From Enhygromyxa salina (GTDB lineage: Bacteria; Myxococcota_A; Polyangia; Nannocystales; Nannocystaceae), in contig NZ_PVNL01000119.1 in NCBI RefSeq assembly GCF_002994635.1, positions 1-64,000 on the forward strand: 64,000 nucleotides of DNA, given 5' to 3'. A program made the translations under genes and the position numbers. This document shows positions 27,669 to 35,787 of this stretch, piece by piece. A model generated the notes under the pieces. It was given only the letters and a program-made list of their open reading frames with translations, was not told the DNA's origin and searched no databases. Every line of letters begins with the position of its first letter. Positions within the stretch are counted from its first letter, which is position 1.

Positions 27669-27793
27669 TGCCAGGCTCCACGGGGGGTGTCAAGCCAAAC
27701 CTGCCGCGCTCGGGGCTGCGCCGCTGCACGTTATCTGGTCTGGATATTGGCCCGAAGATCGAGCTGTCCGGCACGCGGTGATCCGAGGACGAG

Positions 27794-29335
27794 TCAGACG
27801 CCACAGTCGACGTTGCGCTCTTGCAGTCGGATCGCCTCGGCGTCGTCCACGATCACCGCCTCGGCCAGCAGCCAATTGAAGATCGCGTTGCCGATCGCCC
27901 GCTCGCTGCGGTCGTTCCACAGCCACACCGCCAGCGAGCAGACTGGCCCGTGCACGCTGCCGAACGCGAGCCGACGCATGGGCAGACCGCCGAACGCGAC
28001 CGCCTCCATGTACTGCTCGCGCAGGTTCACGAAGCTCTGCCACTCGTCGAGCGTCGGCAGCTCGCGCTTGGCCTGGATCCGACCCTCGAGCGCGCCCGTC
28101 GCGACCTCGAGCGCGTCGAGCAGCTCGCCGTGCAGGCGTCGAGCCGCGCGCCCCAGCAGCTCGCTGTCGTCACCGAGCTGCCCGAGCTGCAGGTTGGCCG
28201 CGCGGACCAGCGCCAGCAGATCGTCCCGGACCAATTCGGCCAGCTGATCTGTGTGTTGTTCACCAGCGTGAGCGCCCAGCACCGCCGCTCGATCGAGCAG
28301 GCGGCGGGGCAGCTCGGGGTCGGCGAGCGCGATGTCCCACGCGCGCGCGAGCTGACCGAGGTCGTCGCGGGTGAGCCCGTTGGGGTCGCGGGTCAGGGTG
28401 TGCGCGTGCAGGGTCATCGCGGCGAGCAGCGGCTCGTCGCTCGGCAACGTCGGCGTCGATACCTTCGCGCGAGCCTGGCTCGCGCGCGGCGAGGCCGGGG
28501 TCGCGAGCGCGCGGCGCAGCAGCTCAGCGGTGGCGATCCGCCGGGGCGCGACCAACCACCGCCATCGCAATTCCAGGTTGCTCGGCAGCGGAGCGATGCC
28601 TGTCAGCCTGGCCGCGACCGCGCCCAAGAACTTGGTCGCGGACGCCTCGATCGGCGCGGTGCGGGCCAGAAACTCGACCTCTCGCCAGGCCCCACGCTCG
28701 ACCGCCTCGGCGCAGAGCCACGTCCACGCCAGCGCGATCGCGTGGCGCGGCCAGGTCGGCTCGGACAGCTCGCCGGCGGATGACAACAACTGGCGGGCCT
28801 GATCTCGATCGCCGCGACCCTCGGCCAGCAGGCCCGCCGCGACGATGCCCGCGCCGCCCAGTCGCCAGCGGACCTCGCCGACCGGCGTGGCCGCCATCCG
28901 CCGCTCGATCCAGGCCAGCAGCTGGGGTGACACGCGGCCGCCCCGCTGAGCCCGCCGAGTCAACGCCCAGCTCGCGGCCACGAGCGCGCCGCCCCGCACG
29001 TCGCGGCGCCACACCCAAAAGCTCAGCCGCGTCACCGCCCAGGCCAGCTTCACGCGGCCACCCGGGATCAGCAGTCCACGCGCGATCGGCCAGGGGAACA
29101 GCACGATCGCGGTCGCCAGCGTGAACCCCAGGGCGACGAGCGCGGACCCCCAGTCGCCCGTCGTGATCGCCTCGATCAGCAGCCCGATCTCGAGCATGAA
29201 GACCGGTCCGAGGATGAACCACACCAACCACGCGGCCACGCCCCCCGACGCGACCGCTGCGTTTGGCTTGTGCTTGCCGCTCCCGGTCGCCGCCAGCACG
29301 GCCACGATCAGGCCGGCGAAGATGGCCGGGTTCAC
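27794..29335 (-). CDS. Membrane protein of unknown function in the Hsp70 operon
   Basis: A 513-residue protein. The first 115 residues hold about three membrane helices (A-I-F-A-G-L-I-V-A-V-L-A, W-L-V-W-F-I-L-G-P-V-F-M, A-L-G-F-T-L-A-T-A-I-V-L-F). The remaining 400 are soluble, helical and Leu/Ala/Arg-rich, in a style that could be degenerate TPR repeats, ending with a W-L-W-N-D-R-S-E-R-A-I motif. Its ATG overlaps the stop of the J-like gene (ATGA), so it is translationally coupled to the Hsp70/J-like pair. It may anchor or receive that chaperone system at the membrane. I do not recognise a named family. Confidence 0.72.
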   Translation of the reverse strand: MNPAIFAGLIVAVLAATGSGKHKPNAAVASGGVAAWLVWFILGPVFMLEIGLLIEAITTGDWGSALVALGFTLATAIVLFPWPIARGLLIPGGRVKLAWAVTRLSFWVWRRDVRGGALVAASWALTRRAQRGGRVSPQLLAWIERRMAATPVGEVRWRLGGAGIVAAGLLAEGRGDRDQARQLLSSAGELSEPTWPRHAIALAWTWLCAEAVERGAWREVEFLARTAPIEASATKFLGAVAARLTGIAPLPSNLELRWRWLVAPRRIATAELLRRALATPASPRASQARAKVSTPTLPSDEPLLAAMTLHAHTLTRDPNGLTRDDLGQLARAWDIALADPELPRRLLDRAAVLGAHAGEQHTDQLAELVRDDLLALVRAANLQLGQLGDDSELLGRAARRLHGELLDALEVATGALEGRIQAKRELPTLDEWQSFVNLREQYMEAVAFGGLPMRRLAFGSVHGPVCSLAVWLWNDRSERAIGNAIFNWLLAEAVIVDDAEAIRLQERNVDCGV

Positions 29336-29778
29336 CGCTCGCTCCAGTCGCCAAACCCCAGCACGCGCAGGGCCGGAAACGGGCGCAGATCGATCGACGC
29401 CGGGCCTGACTCGAGCTCTGGATCCGGCCCGTCGAGTCCGTCGTCAGCGGGCGCCGCCGGTCCGGGCGATGTCGGGTCGAGCGTGGCCCACAGCTCGTGG
29501 AGCAGCCGCCGGTTGGGATCGCGCAGCTCGGCCATCGCCGCGCGCACCAGCTGGGACGAGCGCGGGTGTTCGCCGAGCGGCGAGCGATAGCGCAGCGCCC
29601 CCGACAGCTCGAGCTCCAGCATGCCGATCAGCTTTTGTCCCTGGCGCTCGACGTCGGCCCGCGAGCAGTCGGGCCGCAGCTCGAGCACATAGAAGGGATT
29701 GTGTGCGAGCCGCTGCCACGCCGCGTCGCCGTGCTCGTCGCCGCCATGCCCACGCGCGTGCTTGGACCGGTCGGCCAT
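29332..29778 (-). CDS. Degenerate J-domain-like partner protein
   Basis: A 148-residue protein. The segment N-P-F-Y-V-L-E-L (27-34) followed by two helices and E-L-R-D-P-N-R-R-L-L-H (84-94) follows the pattern of a J domain (Y-x-x-L-G-L ... L-S-D-P-x-x-R-x-x-Y-D). Where J proteins have the invariant H-P-D that stimulates Hsp70, this has H-P-R (71-73). Position between an Hsp70 gene (3-bp gap) and a membrane-protein gene (4-nt overlap) supports a co-chaperone or adaptor role. The J assignment is an inference from weak similarity; the acidic C-terminal third is not conserved-looking. Confidence 0.65.
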   Translation of the reverse strand: MADRSKHARGHGGDEHGDAAWQRLAHNPFYVLELRPDCSRADVERQGQKLIGMLELELSGALRYRSPLGEHPRSSQLVRAAMAELRDPNRRLLHELWATLDPTSPGPAAPADDGLDGPDPELESGPASIDLRPFPALRVLGFGDWSER

Positions 29779-29781
29779 CGC

Positions 29782-32244
29782 CTAGCGCACTCCCGAGTCG
29801 AAGCTCTGTCGGCGCGTGCTCACGTCGGCGGGCAGCAGTCGCCAGAGCCGCTCGGTGACCCGACGCAGCGCCTGGTTGTCGTCGCGGGCGAGCGCCTGAC
29901 GACCCTCGCGGACCAGCGACTGCGCGAGCGGGAGGTCCGTGGCCGAGTCGGCCTTCGAGGCGGCGTCCTCGAACAGGTACTCCCAGGTCGAGGGATCCCG
30001 GTACCACGCGGTCTCGCCCAGCTGATTGGCCAGTCGCAGCTGGCGCTGGAGCTCGCGGGGATCCTGCTCGCCCGCGGCCCGATCGATCGCGTCGCTGACC
30101 TCCTCGAACAATTTTTGCTCGCGGGGGGTGCCGTACTGACTGATGCAGGCCGAGGCCCACGTCATGGTCCGGACCTTGCGCTCCTCGAGCTCGGGCCAGC
30201 GCTTGACCTGCTCGACTTGCTCGAGCTCGGCGTCGAGCTCGAGCAGGCTGCGGCGCGCCCGTTGGCCCGCGTCCTCGTTGCCGCCGCGCGTGGCCTCGAG
30301 GTCACCCTCGACCTCCGCGAGTCGCTGCTCGACCCGATCCAGCGCGCCGAGCATCTGCGGCGTACCGTTGCGAAACGCGTCGCCGCGCAGGGTCACCAGC
30401 CGCGCCCGCATGGTCTCCGCGATCGCCTGCAAGACCTCGGGATCGGCGGCCGGGACCAGCAGGTGCGCGACCTCCTGGAACACCTGATCGAGGCTGGGGA
30501 CCAGCGCCCGGGCCGACAGCCGACCGCCGCGATCGAGCTCGAGGGTCAGCTCGACCTCGGCGCCAGCCGGGAGGCTAGCGGTGATCTCGGTGCTGGGTAT
30601 CTCCAGGGTGCCGACCAACCGGCACAGGTGCGCGCGGTCGTACTCGCCCTGGACCACGGGGATCTTGAGCACGCTGTCCTCGGTGCCCTTGGCGACCGAC
30701 TCCACCGTGTTGTGGGTGAAGGTCCGCTTGGCGGGCAGCGGAGTCCCACGCTCGAAGTAGACCCGGACCGCGTCGTTGGCCAGGGCGACCCCGATCGTGC
30801 GCGACAGCGGTGGATCGCTGATCGTCACGCCCTGCACGATCGTGATCGTGGGCGGATCGACAGGCACGGGGTTGCCGTCGGCGTCGCTCGCGACGAGCTT
30901 GAACACGTTCGACTTGCGCGGGAGCAGGTCGACCCCGAGCACGAAGCCGCCCTCGTGATCGACGGCGGTCGACTGGCTGTGCCACAGCCCATCGCCGCGG
31001 TGGAGCTCGAGGTTGACCGGCTTGGGTCCGGGCCCGTCGACCACGCGGCCGACCACGTGGGGGCTGAGATCCGAGGACACCGCCGGGAACTGCAGCCACA
31101 GCCGACGCCCGCGGTGCTTCGACGCGGTCAGCTCGGCCGGGCGGGCGTCGAGGTTGGCGGTCGCGGCATAGATCGCGGCGCCCTGGGCGACCAGCGTCAT
31201 CGGATCGTGGCCCTCGGCGATCGCCGCCCCGAGCATGCTGCCCACGCGATCGCGCAGGAACGGCATCATGGTTGGGCCGCCGACAAATACGATGCGATCG
31301 AGCGACCCCGGCTCGACCCGATGTTGGCTCAGCAACCGGCGGCAGACCTCGACCGATCGCTCGACCAGGCCGCCGCACAGGGTCTCGACCGTGCCCCGAT
31401 CGATCTCGAGCTCGATCTCGATCGCCTGCCCGTCGACCTCGAGCTCGCCGGCCGGGACCAGGACGGCCTCGGCGCTGCGCGACAGCTCGATCTTGACCTC
31501 TTCGGCGGCCTGCTTGATCGCCCGGATCGCCCCGGCGTGGGCCGGATTGGCCCGACTCAGCTGCACGCCGTCGCGCGCGTTGACCTTGGCGATCGCCCAG
31601 TCGACGATCGCCCAGTCGAAGTCGCGTCCGCCCAGGAAGTTGTCGCCGTCGTGACCGACCACGCGCAGGAACCCGTCGGCGGTCTCGAGCAACGACGCGT
31701 CGAAGGTCCCGCCGCCGAGGTCGTAGACCAGCCATGCGCCGCCGTCGTCTTCGGCTGACCAGCCGGCCGCGAGCGCCGACGCGATCGGCTCTTGCAGCAG
31801 CTCGACCCGCTCGAACCCAGCGAGCTGGGCGGCCTCGGAGGTCGCCGCGCTCTGGGGCAGCTCGAACAGCGCGGGCACCGAGATCACCGCGCGGATCGGC
31901 GCGAACCCAAACTGATCTTCGACGTCCTTGCGCAGCGACGCGAGGATCATTGCGGCGAGCTCGGCCGGTCGCCGGGTCAGCTTGGGCCCCGGAAACTCGA
32001 GCGCCTTGCCGGTTCCCATCAAGCGCTTGAACTCGTTGTGGGTGTTGGCAGGGTCGCGCTCGATGAAGCGCCGGGCCTTGGCCCCGACCGTGACCCGCTC
32101 GCGGGCGTCGATGCGCACGACCGAGGGGGTCAAGTTGCTGCCTTGGCTGTTGCGGACCACCCGGGTCTGGTCGCCGTCGAACACGGCGGCTGCAGAGTTG
32201 GTGGTCCCGAGGTCGAAGCCGACGTAGAGGGGCTTGTCCGACAT
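29782..32244 (-). CDS. Divergent Hsp70 (DnaK-like) chaperone with long C-terminal region
   Basis: An 820-residue protein (DnaK is about 640). The ATPase domain is intact: D-L-G-T-T-N-S (phosphate 1), V-I-S-V-P-A, V-Y-D-L-G-G-G-T-F-D (phosphate 2) and I-V-F-V-G-G-P-T-M-M-P (adenosine). The substrate-binding half (about 380-620) is recognisable but diverged, and the last 200 residues are charged helices without the DnaK C-terminal motif. The ATG at 32244 (M-S-D-K-P-L) fits better than an upstream start. It heads an operon with the J-like and membrane genes, separate from any dnaK-grpE locus, so it is likely a specialised chaperone. Divergent from the Rieske gene. Confidence 0.9.
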   Translation of the reverse strand: MSDKPLYVGFDLGTTNSAAAVFDGDQTRVVRNSQGSNLTPSVVRIDARERVTVGAKARRFIERDPANTHNEFKRLMGTGKALEFPGPKLTRRPAELAAMILASLRKDVEDQFGFAPIRAVISVPALFELPQSAATSEAAQLAGFERVELLQEPIASALAAGWSAEDDGGAWLVYDLGGGTFDASLLETADGFLRVVGHDGDNFLGGRDFDWAIVDWAIAKVNARDGVQLSRANPAHAGAIRAIKQAAEEVKIELSRSAEAVLVPAGELEVDGQAIEIELEIDRGTVETLCGGLVERSVEVCRRLLSQHRVEPGSLDRIVFVGGPTMMPFLRDRVGSMLGAAIAEGHDPMTLVAQGAAIYAATANLDARPAELTASKHRGRRLWLQFPAVSSDLSPHVVGRVVDGPGPKPVNLELHRGDGLWHSQSTAVDHEGGFVLGVDLLPRKSNVFKLVASDADGNPVPVDPPTITIVQGVTISDPPLSRTIGVALANDAVRVYFERGTPLPAKRTFTHNTVESVAKGTEDSVLKIPVVQGEYDRAHLCRLVGTLEIPSTEITASLPAGAEVELTLELDRGGRLSARALVPSLDQVFQEVAHLLVPAADPEVLQAIAETMRARLVTLRGDAFRNGTPQMLGALDRVEQRLAEVEGDLEATRGGNEDAGQRARRSLLELDAELEQVEQVKRWPELEERKVRTMTWASACISQYGTPREQKLFEEVSDAIDRAAGEQDPRELQRQLRLANQLGETAWYRDPSTWEYLFEDAASKADSATDLPLAQSLVREGRQALARDDNQALRRVTERLWRLLPADVSTRRQSFDSGVR

Positions 32245-32459
32245 GCGTGTGCGACCTTGCCCGTCCACTGCGGGCGTCTGTGAAGGGGGGCGACCAACCC
32301 TAGCACGCGCGGGGGCCGACGCCGGTGGGCCGATCGCGCGCTCGCCGGGTCGTGAACGACAATTTACACGGAATTCGGGGTGACGACAGCGGGCTGGCCC
32401 GCCGCGGAGGTCATCTGAACTTCAGAAATTGGGGTGGTGGTTGGGGTAGGGTCCGCGCG

Positions 32460-33635
32460 ATGGCAGACGGTCATTCGCGAGACCCCAGCGCTGGCGCACA
32501 GGAGCCGGCTCACGCTCGGCTTCCGAGCTTCGCCACGGCCACGGCGACTCGACACCGGGCCCGGCTCGCGGGCATGAACCCCAACTATTGGTACCCGCTC
32601 GAGTGGAGCGACGCGGTCAAGCCTGGCGACGTGGTCGAGACTCGGTTTTGGGGCCAGTCGATCGCGCTGTACCGCGGCACCGACGGCCGCGCGCGCGCGG
32701 TCGAGAATCGCTGCGCGCACCGACAGATCAAACTGACCATGGGCCACGTGCGCGAGTGCGAGCTCGTGTGCCTCTACCACGGCTGGAGCTACGACGAGGG
32801 CGGCCGACTCGTCGACATGAAGCACGACCACTTCGGCAAGAAGCTGCCCGTGCTGTCGATCCGCGCCTATCCAGTGCGTGAGCGCTACGGCCTGATCTGG
32901 GGCTACATGGGCGAGCCGGCCGCAGCCGAGCGCGTGCCGCTCGTCGAGATCGAGCACGGCGACGGCGAGGACAGCTGGGCCGCGATCCGGTTCGACTACA
33001 CCTGGAAGGCCCACCACTACATGGTCATCGACAACCTGTGCAACCTGACGCACCTGTACGTGCACGGTCGCTGGGTTCCGTACGACCAGACCACGCTGAC
33101 CCATCACTCGCTCGACGGCGATCGGCTCGAGCTCAACTGGCACCACACGCTGCGGCGGGATCCCGGCTTGTATGGCGTCTACAAGCAGGTGTTCGGGTCA
33201 CCGGGCTCGCGCGAGACCAGCGAGACCCACATGGTCTACGACTACCCGTACCAGCGCGCGCTCTCCAACGATCGGATCCGATCGTGCAACTTCATGCTGC
33301 CGCAGGCGCCCGATCGGACCCGGGTGTTCTCCGTGCAATTCTGGAAGGCGCCGCAGCTGCCCGTGCTCGGTCGCCCGGTCCCGCGCGCGCTCATGAGCAA
33401 GCTGTGGGCGCCGGCGGTTCGGCCTGTGACCAAAGAGATCTTTCGCCAGGACGGCGCGACGGTCGAGGGCGAGCAGGACGCGATCATGGGCGAGCACTTC
33501 GACCGCCCGATCCCCGAGCTCAACCCGTCGGTCCGGCTGTTCGAGCGGCTCACGATCGAGCGCTGGCAGGCGCACCTCGACGCGCCCGCACACGCTGGCG
33601 ACGCGGGGCTCTGCACTCGCGTCAAGCGGCTGTGA
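32460..33635 (+). CDS. Rieske-type aromatic-ring-hydroxylating / O-demethylase oxygenase
   Basis: A 391-residue terminal oxygenase. The [2Fe-2S] Rieske ligands are Cys85-x-His87 and Cys104-x2-His107 (C-A-H ... C-L-Y-H). The mononuclear iron motif is D-N-L-C-N-L-T-H-L-Y-V-H (191-202). Compared with the usual N-L-M-D-x-x-H-x4-H, the bridging Asp is Asn195 and the two His are three residues apart, both unusual. It resembles the VanA/PaO-type group by domain order; the substrate is unknown. No reductase or ferredoxin gene adjoins. The ATG at 32460 is preferred over longer frames. 44 bp upstream of the nitronate monooxygenase gene, probably cotranscribed. Confidence 0.88.
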   Translation: MADGHSRDPSAGAQEPAHARLPSFATATATRHRARLAGMNPNYWYPLEWSDAVKPGDVVETRFWGQSIALYRGTDGRARAVENRCAHRQIKLTMGHVRECELVCLYHGWSYDEGGRLVDMKHDHFGKKLPVLSIRAYPVRERYGLIWGYMGEPAAAERVPLVEIEHGDGEDSWAAIRFDYTWKAHHYMVIDNLCNLTHLYVHGRWVPYDQTTLTHHSLDGDRLELNWHHTLRRDPGLYGVYKQVFGSPGSRETSETHMVYDYPYQRALSNDRIRSCNFMLPQAPDRTRVFSVQFWKAPQLPVLGRPVPRALMSKLWAPAVRPVTKEIFRQDGATVEGEQDAIMGEHFDRPIPELNPSVRLFERLTIERWQAHLDAPAHAGDAGLCTRVKRL

Positions 33636-33679
33636 GCGCGCCCTCGCGCCAGCCTGCGCGCTTTGCTATGTAGCCGACC

Positions 33680-34708
33680 GTGCCCGCCCAGCCCCAGCCG
33701 ACGCCGTTCACTCGCGACACCGGAGCCACGGTCCCGCTGATCTGCGGGGCGATGTATCCCTGCTCCAACCCCGAGCTCATCGCCGCGGTCTCGGCCGCCG
33801 GGGGGATCGGTGTGGTCCAGCCGCTGTCGATGATCTACGTGCACAAGAAGGACTTGCGCGAGGGTCTGCGGCAGATCAAGCGCGTGACCTCCAACCCGAT
33901 CGGCTTCAACGCGATCGTCGAGGCGTCGTCCAAGGTCTACGAAGATCGGATGCGCAAGTGGATCGACATCGCGCTCGAGGAGGGCGTGCGCTTCTTCGTG
34001 ACCGCGCTCGGCAACCCGCGCTGGGTCGTCGACAAGGTCCATGCGTTTGGCGGCGTCGTCTACCACGACGTGACCGAGCGGAAGTGGGCACAAAAGGCGC
34101 TCGATGGCGGCGTCGACGGGTTGATCTGCGTCAATCGTCGGGCCGGCGGGCACGCGGGCCAGCTCGATCCTCGCCGGCTCTACGACTCGCTCGCCGACCT
34201 CGGCGTGCCGCTGGTCTGCGCGGGTGGGATCGGCGACGAGCAGCGCTTCGTCGACGCGCTCGATCTCGGCTACGCCGCCGTGCAGCTGGGCACGCGCTTC
34301 ATCGCAACCACCGAGTGTCGGGCCCACGACGACTACAAGCGCGCGATCGTGCGGGCCGCCGCCGAAGACATCGTGCTGACCGAGCGCATCTCCGGGGTTC
34401 CGGTCGCCGTGATCAAGACCGACTACGTGCGGGCGATCGGCACCAAGGCGGGTCCGGTCGCCAGGCAGCTGCTCAAGCACCCCAAGGCCAAGCACTGGAT
34501 GCGCACCTTCTACTCGCTGCGATCGATGTGGCAGCTGAAGAACGCCTCGCTCGAGGGCACCAGCTATCGTGACTATTTTCAGGCCGGGCGCAGCGTCGAT
34601 GGGATCGCCGCGGTCGAGCCGGCTGGCGCGATCGTCGAGCGCTACGCGGCCGCGTTGATCGCCGCGCAGACCCCAGATCTGTCGGCCGAGGCCCCACTCG
34701 CCGAATAG
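33680..34708 (+). CDS. Nitronate monooxygenase (2-nitropropane dioxygenase family)
   Basis: An FMN-dependent TIM-barrel enzyme that oxidises alkyl nitronates. Family features are I-C-G-A-M-Y-P near the N-terminus, R-R-A-G-G-H-A-G-Q (the catalytic His region), A-G-G-I-G-D-E (phosphate loop) and A-V-Q-L-G-T-R-F. The 342-aa length is normal. The start is GTG at 33680. It follows the Rieske gene on the same strand. The family also contains enoyl-reductase-like members, so the exact substrate is open. Confidence 0.9.
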   Translation: MPAQPQPTPFTRDTGATVPLICGAMYPCSNPELIAAVSAAGGIGVVQPLSMIYVHKKDLREGLRQIKRVTSNPIGFNAIVEASSKVYEDRMRKWIDIALEEGVRFFVTALGNPRWVVDKVHAFGGVVYHDVTERKWAQKALDGGVDGLICVNRRAGGHAGQLDPRRLYDSLADLGVPLVCAGGIGDEQRFVDALDLGYAAVQLGTRFIATTECRAHDDYKRAIVRAAAEDIVLTERISGVPVAVIKTDYVRAIGTKAGPVARQLLKHPKAKHWMRTFYSLRSMWQLKNASLEGTSYRDYFQAGRSVDGIAAVEPAGAIVERYAAALIAAQTPDLSAEAPLAE

Positions 34709-34711
34709 CGC

Positions 34712-35722
34712 TCAGCGGCAGCTCGCGTCGCCGGGCGGGCAGGCGAAGCGCACGTGAAGATGGTCGTGGTGGTTCCACAGATGCCGAACCACCCGCCCGT
34801 CCGCGCCGCGGCCATCGGGGTACTCGAACACCTCCGCGAGCTGCTCGACGGTCCAGCCATCGCGGCGCGCCGCCGGGTACAGCAGCCGCTGGATGTCGTA
34901 GTCGAGGTAGACCAGCGCGACTCCGCCCGGCTGATCGGCGAGGCGCACGAACCCCTCCAGCAGGTCCCAGGTCGCGGCGACGTCGAGGTTCTCGCGGGTC
35001 GCGGGGACAAACTCGGCGGGGTAGCTCGCGGGGGCGTCGACGAAGTAAAAGCCCAGGTCGATGTCGCGGCCCGACTGGTGGGTGCGGTGCCCGGTCAACG
35101 GTCCGCCGGTCTCGGCCGACAGGTCACCAATCGCGAGGCGATGCACGCCAGGTCGTTGGTTTCGCACGGCCTCGACCACGCGGACCGTGTGCGCGACCAG
35201 GTGCTCGCTCGCGTAGGTCCGAGGCAGGCGGCGGCGGTAGTAGGCGGCGCTGTGGGGCAGCTGCGTGGGATCCTCGAGCCGGCCGTCGTCGACCTTGCCG
35301 TGGCTCTGCCCGCTGCGCACCAGCGAGGCGCCCGCGTCGCGAGGCAGGCGCAGCCGCTGGCCCACCCGGATCAAATTGCTGTCGAGATCGTTGTGCTTGC
35401 GCAGGGCCGCGACCGTGGTCGCATATCGAGCTGCGATCGCCTCGAGTGAGTCGCCCTCCACGACCACGTGCTCGCGCAGCTTGGGCCCGGTGCAGCTCGG
35501 CAGCCGGATCTCGGTGCCGAGCACCAGCGCGTCCTCGCGGGTCATGTCGTTGGCTTTGCGCAGCTGCGCGACCGTACAGCCGTGGGCCTCGGCCAGCTTC
35601 CACAGCGAGTCGCCCTTGACGACCACGTGGGTCGCCCCGCCCGCGTGGGCCGACGCGGCCGCGCCACTGGACATCAGTGTGGCGGCCAGAACCACGAGCG
35701 AGCACCGACTGGGCCAACGCAT
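34712..35722 (-). CDS. LysM-containing MepA-like murein endopeptidase
   Basis: Secreted cell-wall hydrolase. A signal peptide (to about residue 27) is followed by two LysM peptidoglycan-binding modules (residues about 32-75 and 85-128; V-V-K-G-D-S-L-W-K-L-A, V-V-E-G-D-S-L-E-A-I-A). The catalytic domain is penicillin-insensitive murein endopeptidase (M74): G-H-R-T-H-Q-S-G-R-D-I-D-L-G-F-Y-F and H-H-D-H-L-H-V-R-F-A-C-P supply the zinc ligands. It would cleave D-Ala-meso-DAP cross-links in the periplasm. It converges on the nitronate monooxygenase gene (3-bp gap) and starts 65 bp after the FHA-sigma54 activator gene on the same strand, so it could be the last member of that transcription unit. 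Confidence 0.92.
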   Translation of the reverse strand: MRWPSRCSLVVLAATLMSSGAAASAHAGGATHVVVKGDSLWKLAEAHGCTVAQLRKANDMTREDALVLGTEIRLPSCTGPKLREHVVVEGDSLEAIAARYATTVAALRKHNDLDSNLIRVGQRLRLPRDAGASLVRSGQSHGKVDDGRLEDPTQLPHSAAYYRRRLPRTYASEHLVAHTVRVVEAVRNQRPGVHRLAIGDLSAETGGPLTGHRTHQSGRDIDLGFYFVDAPASYPAEFVPATRENLDVAATWDLLEGFVRLADQPGGVALVYLDYDIQRLLYPAARRDGWTVEQLAEVFEYPDGRGADGRVVRHLWNHHDHLHVRFACPPGDASCR

Positions 35723-35787
35723 GCGTCACGGTCGGACAAGATCGCAGTGTCGAGCAAATTTTTGGCGAGCCTGCGCTGAGCCTGGGT

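Noticed and set aside
24873..28247. Plus-strand frame of over 1,100 codons across accC and the next genes
   Set aside because: It runs antisense through three supported genes and has no recognisable domain. Long antisense frames are normal at this GC content.
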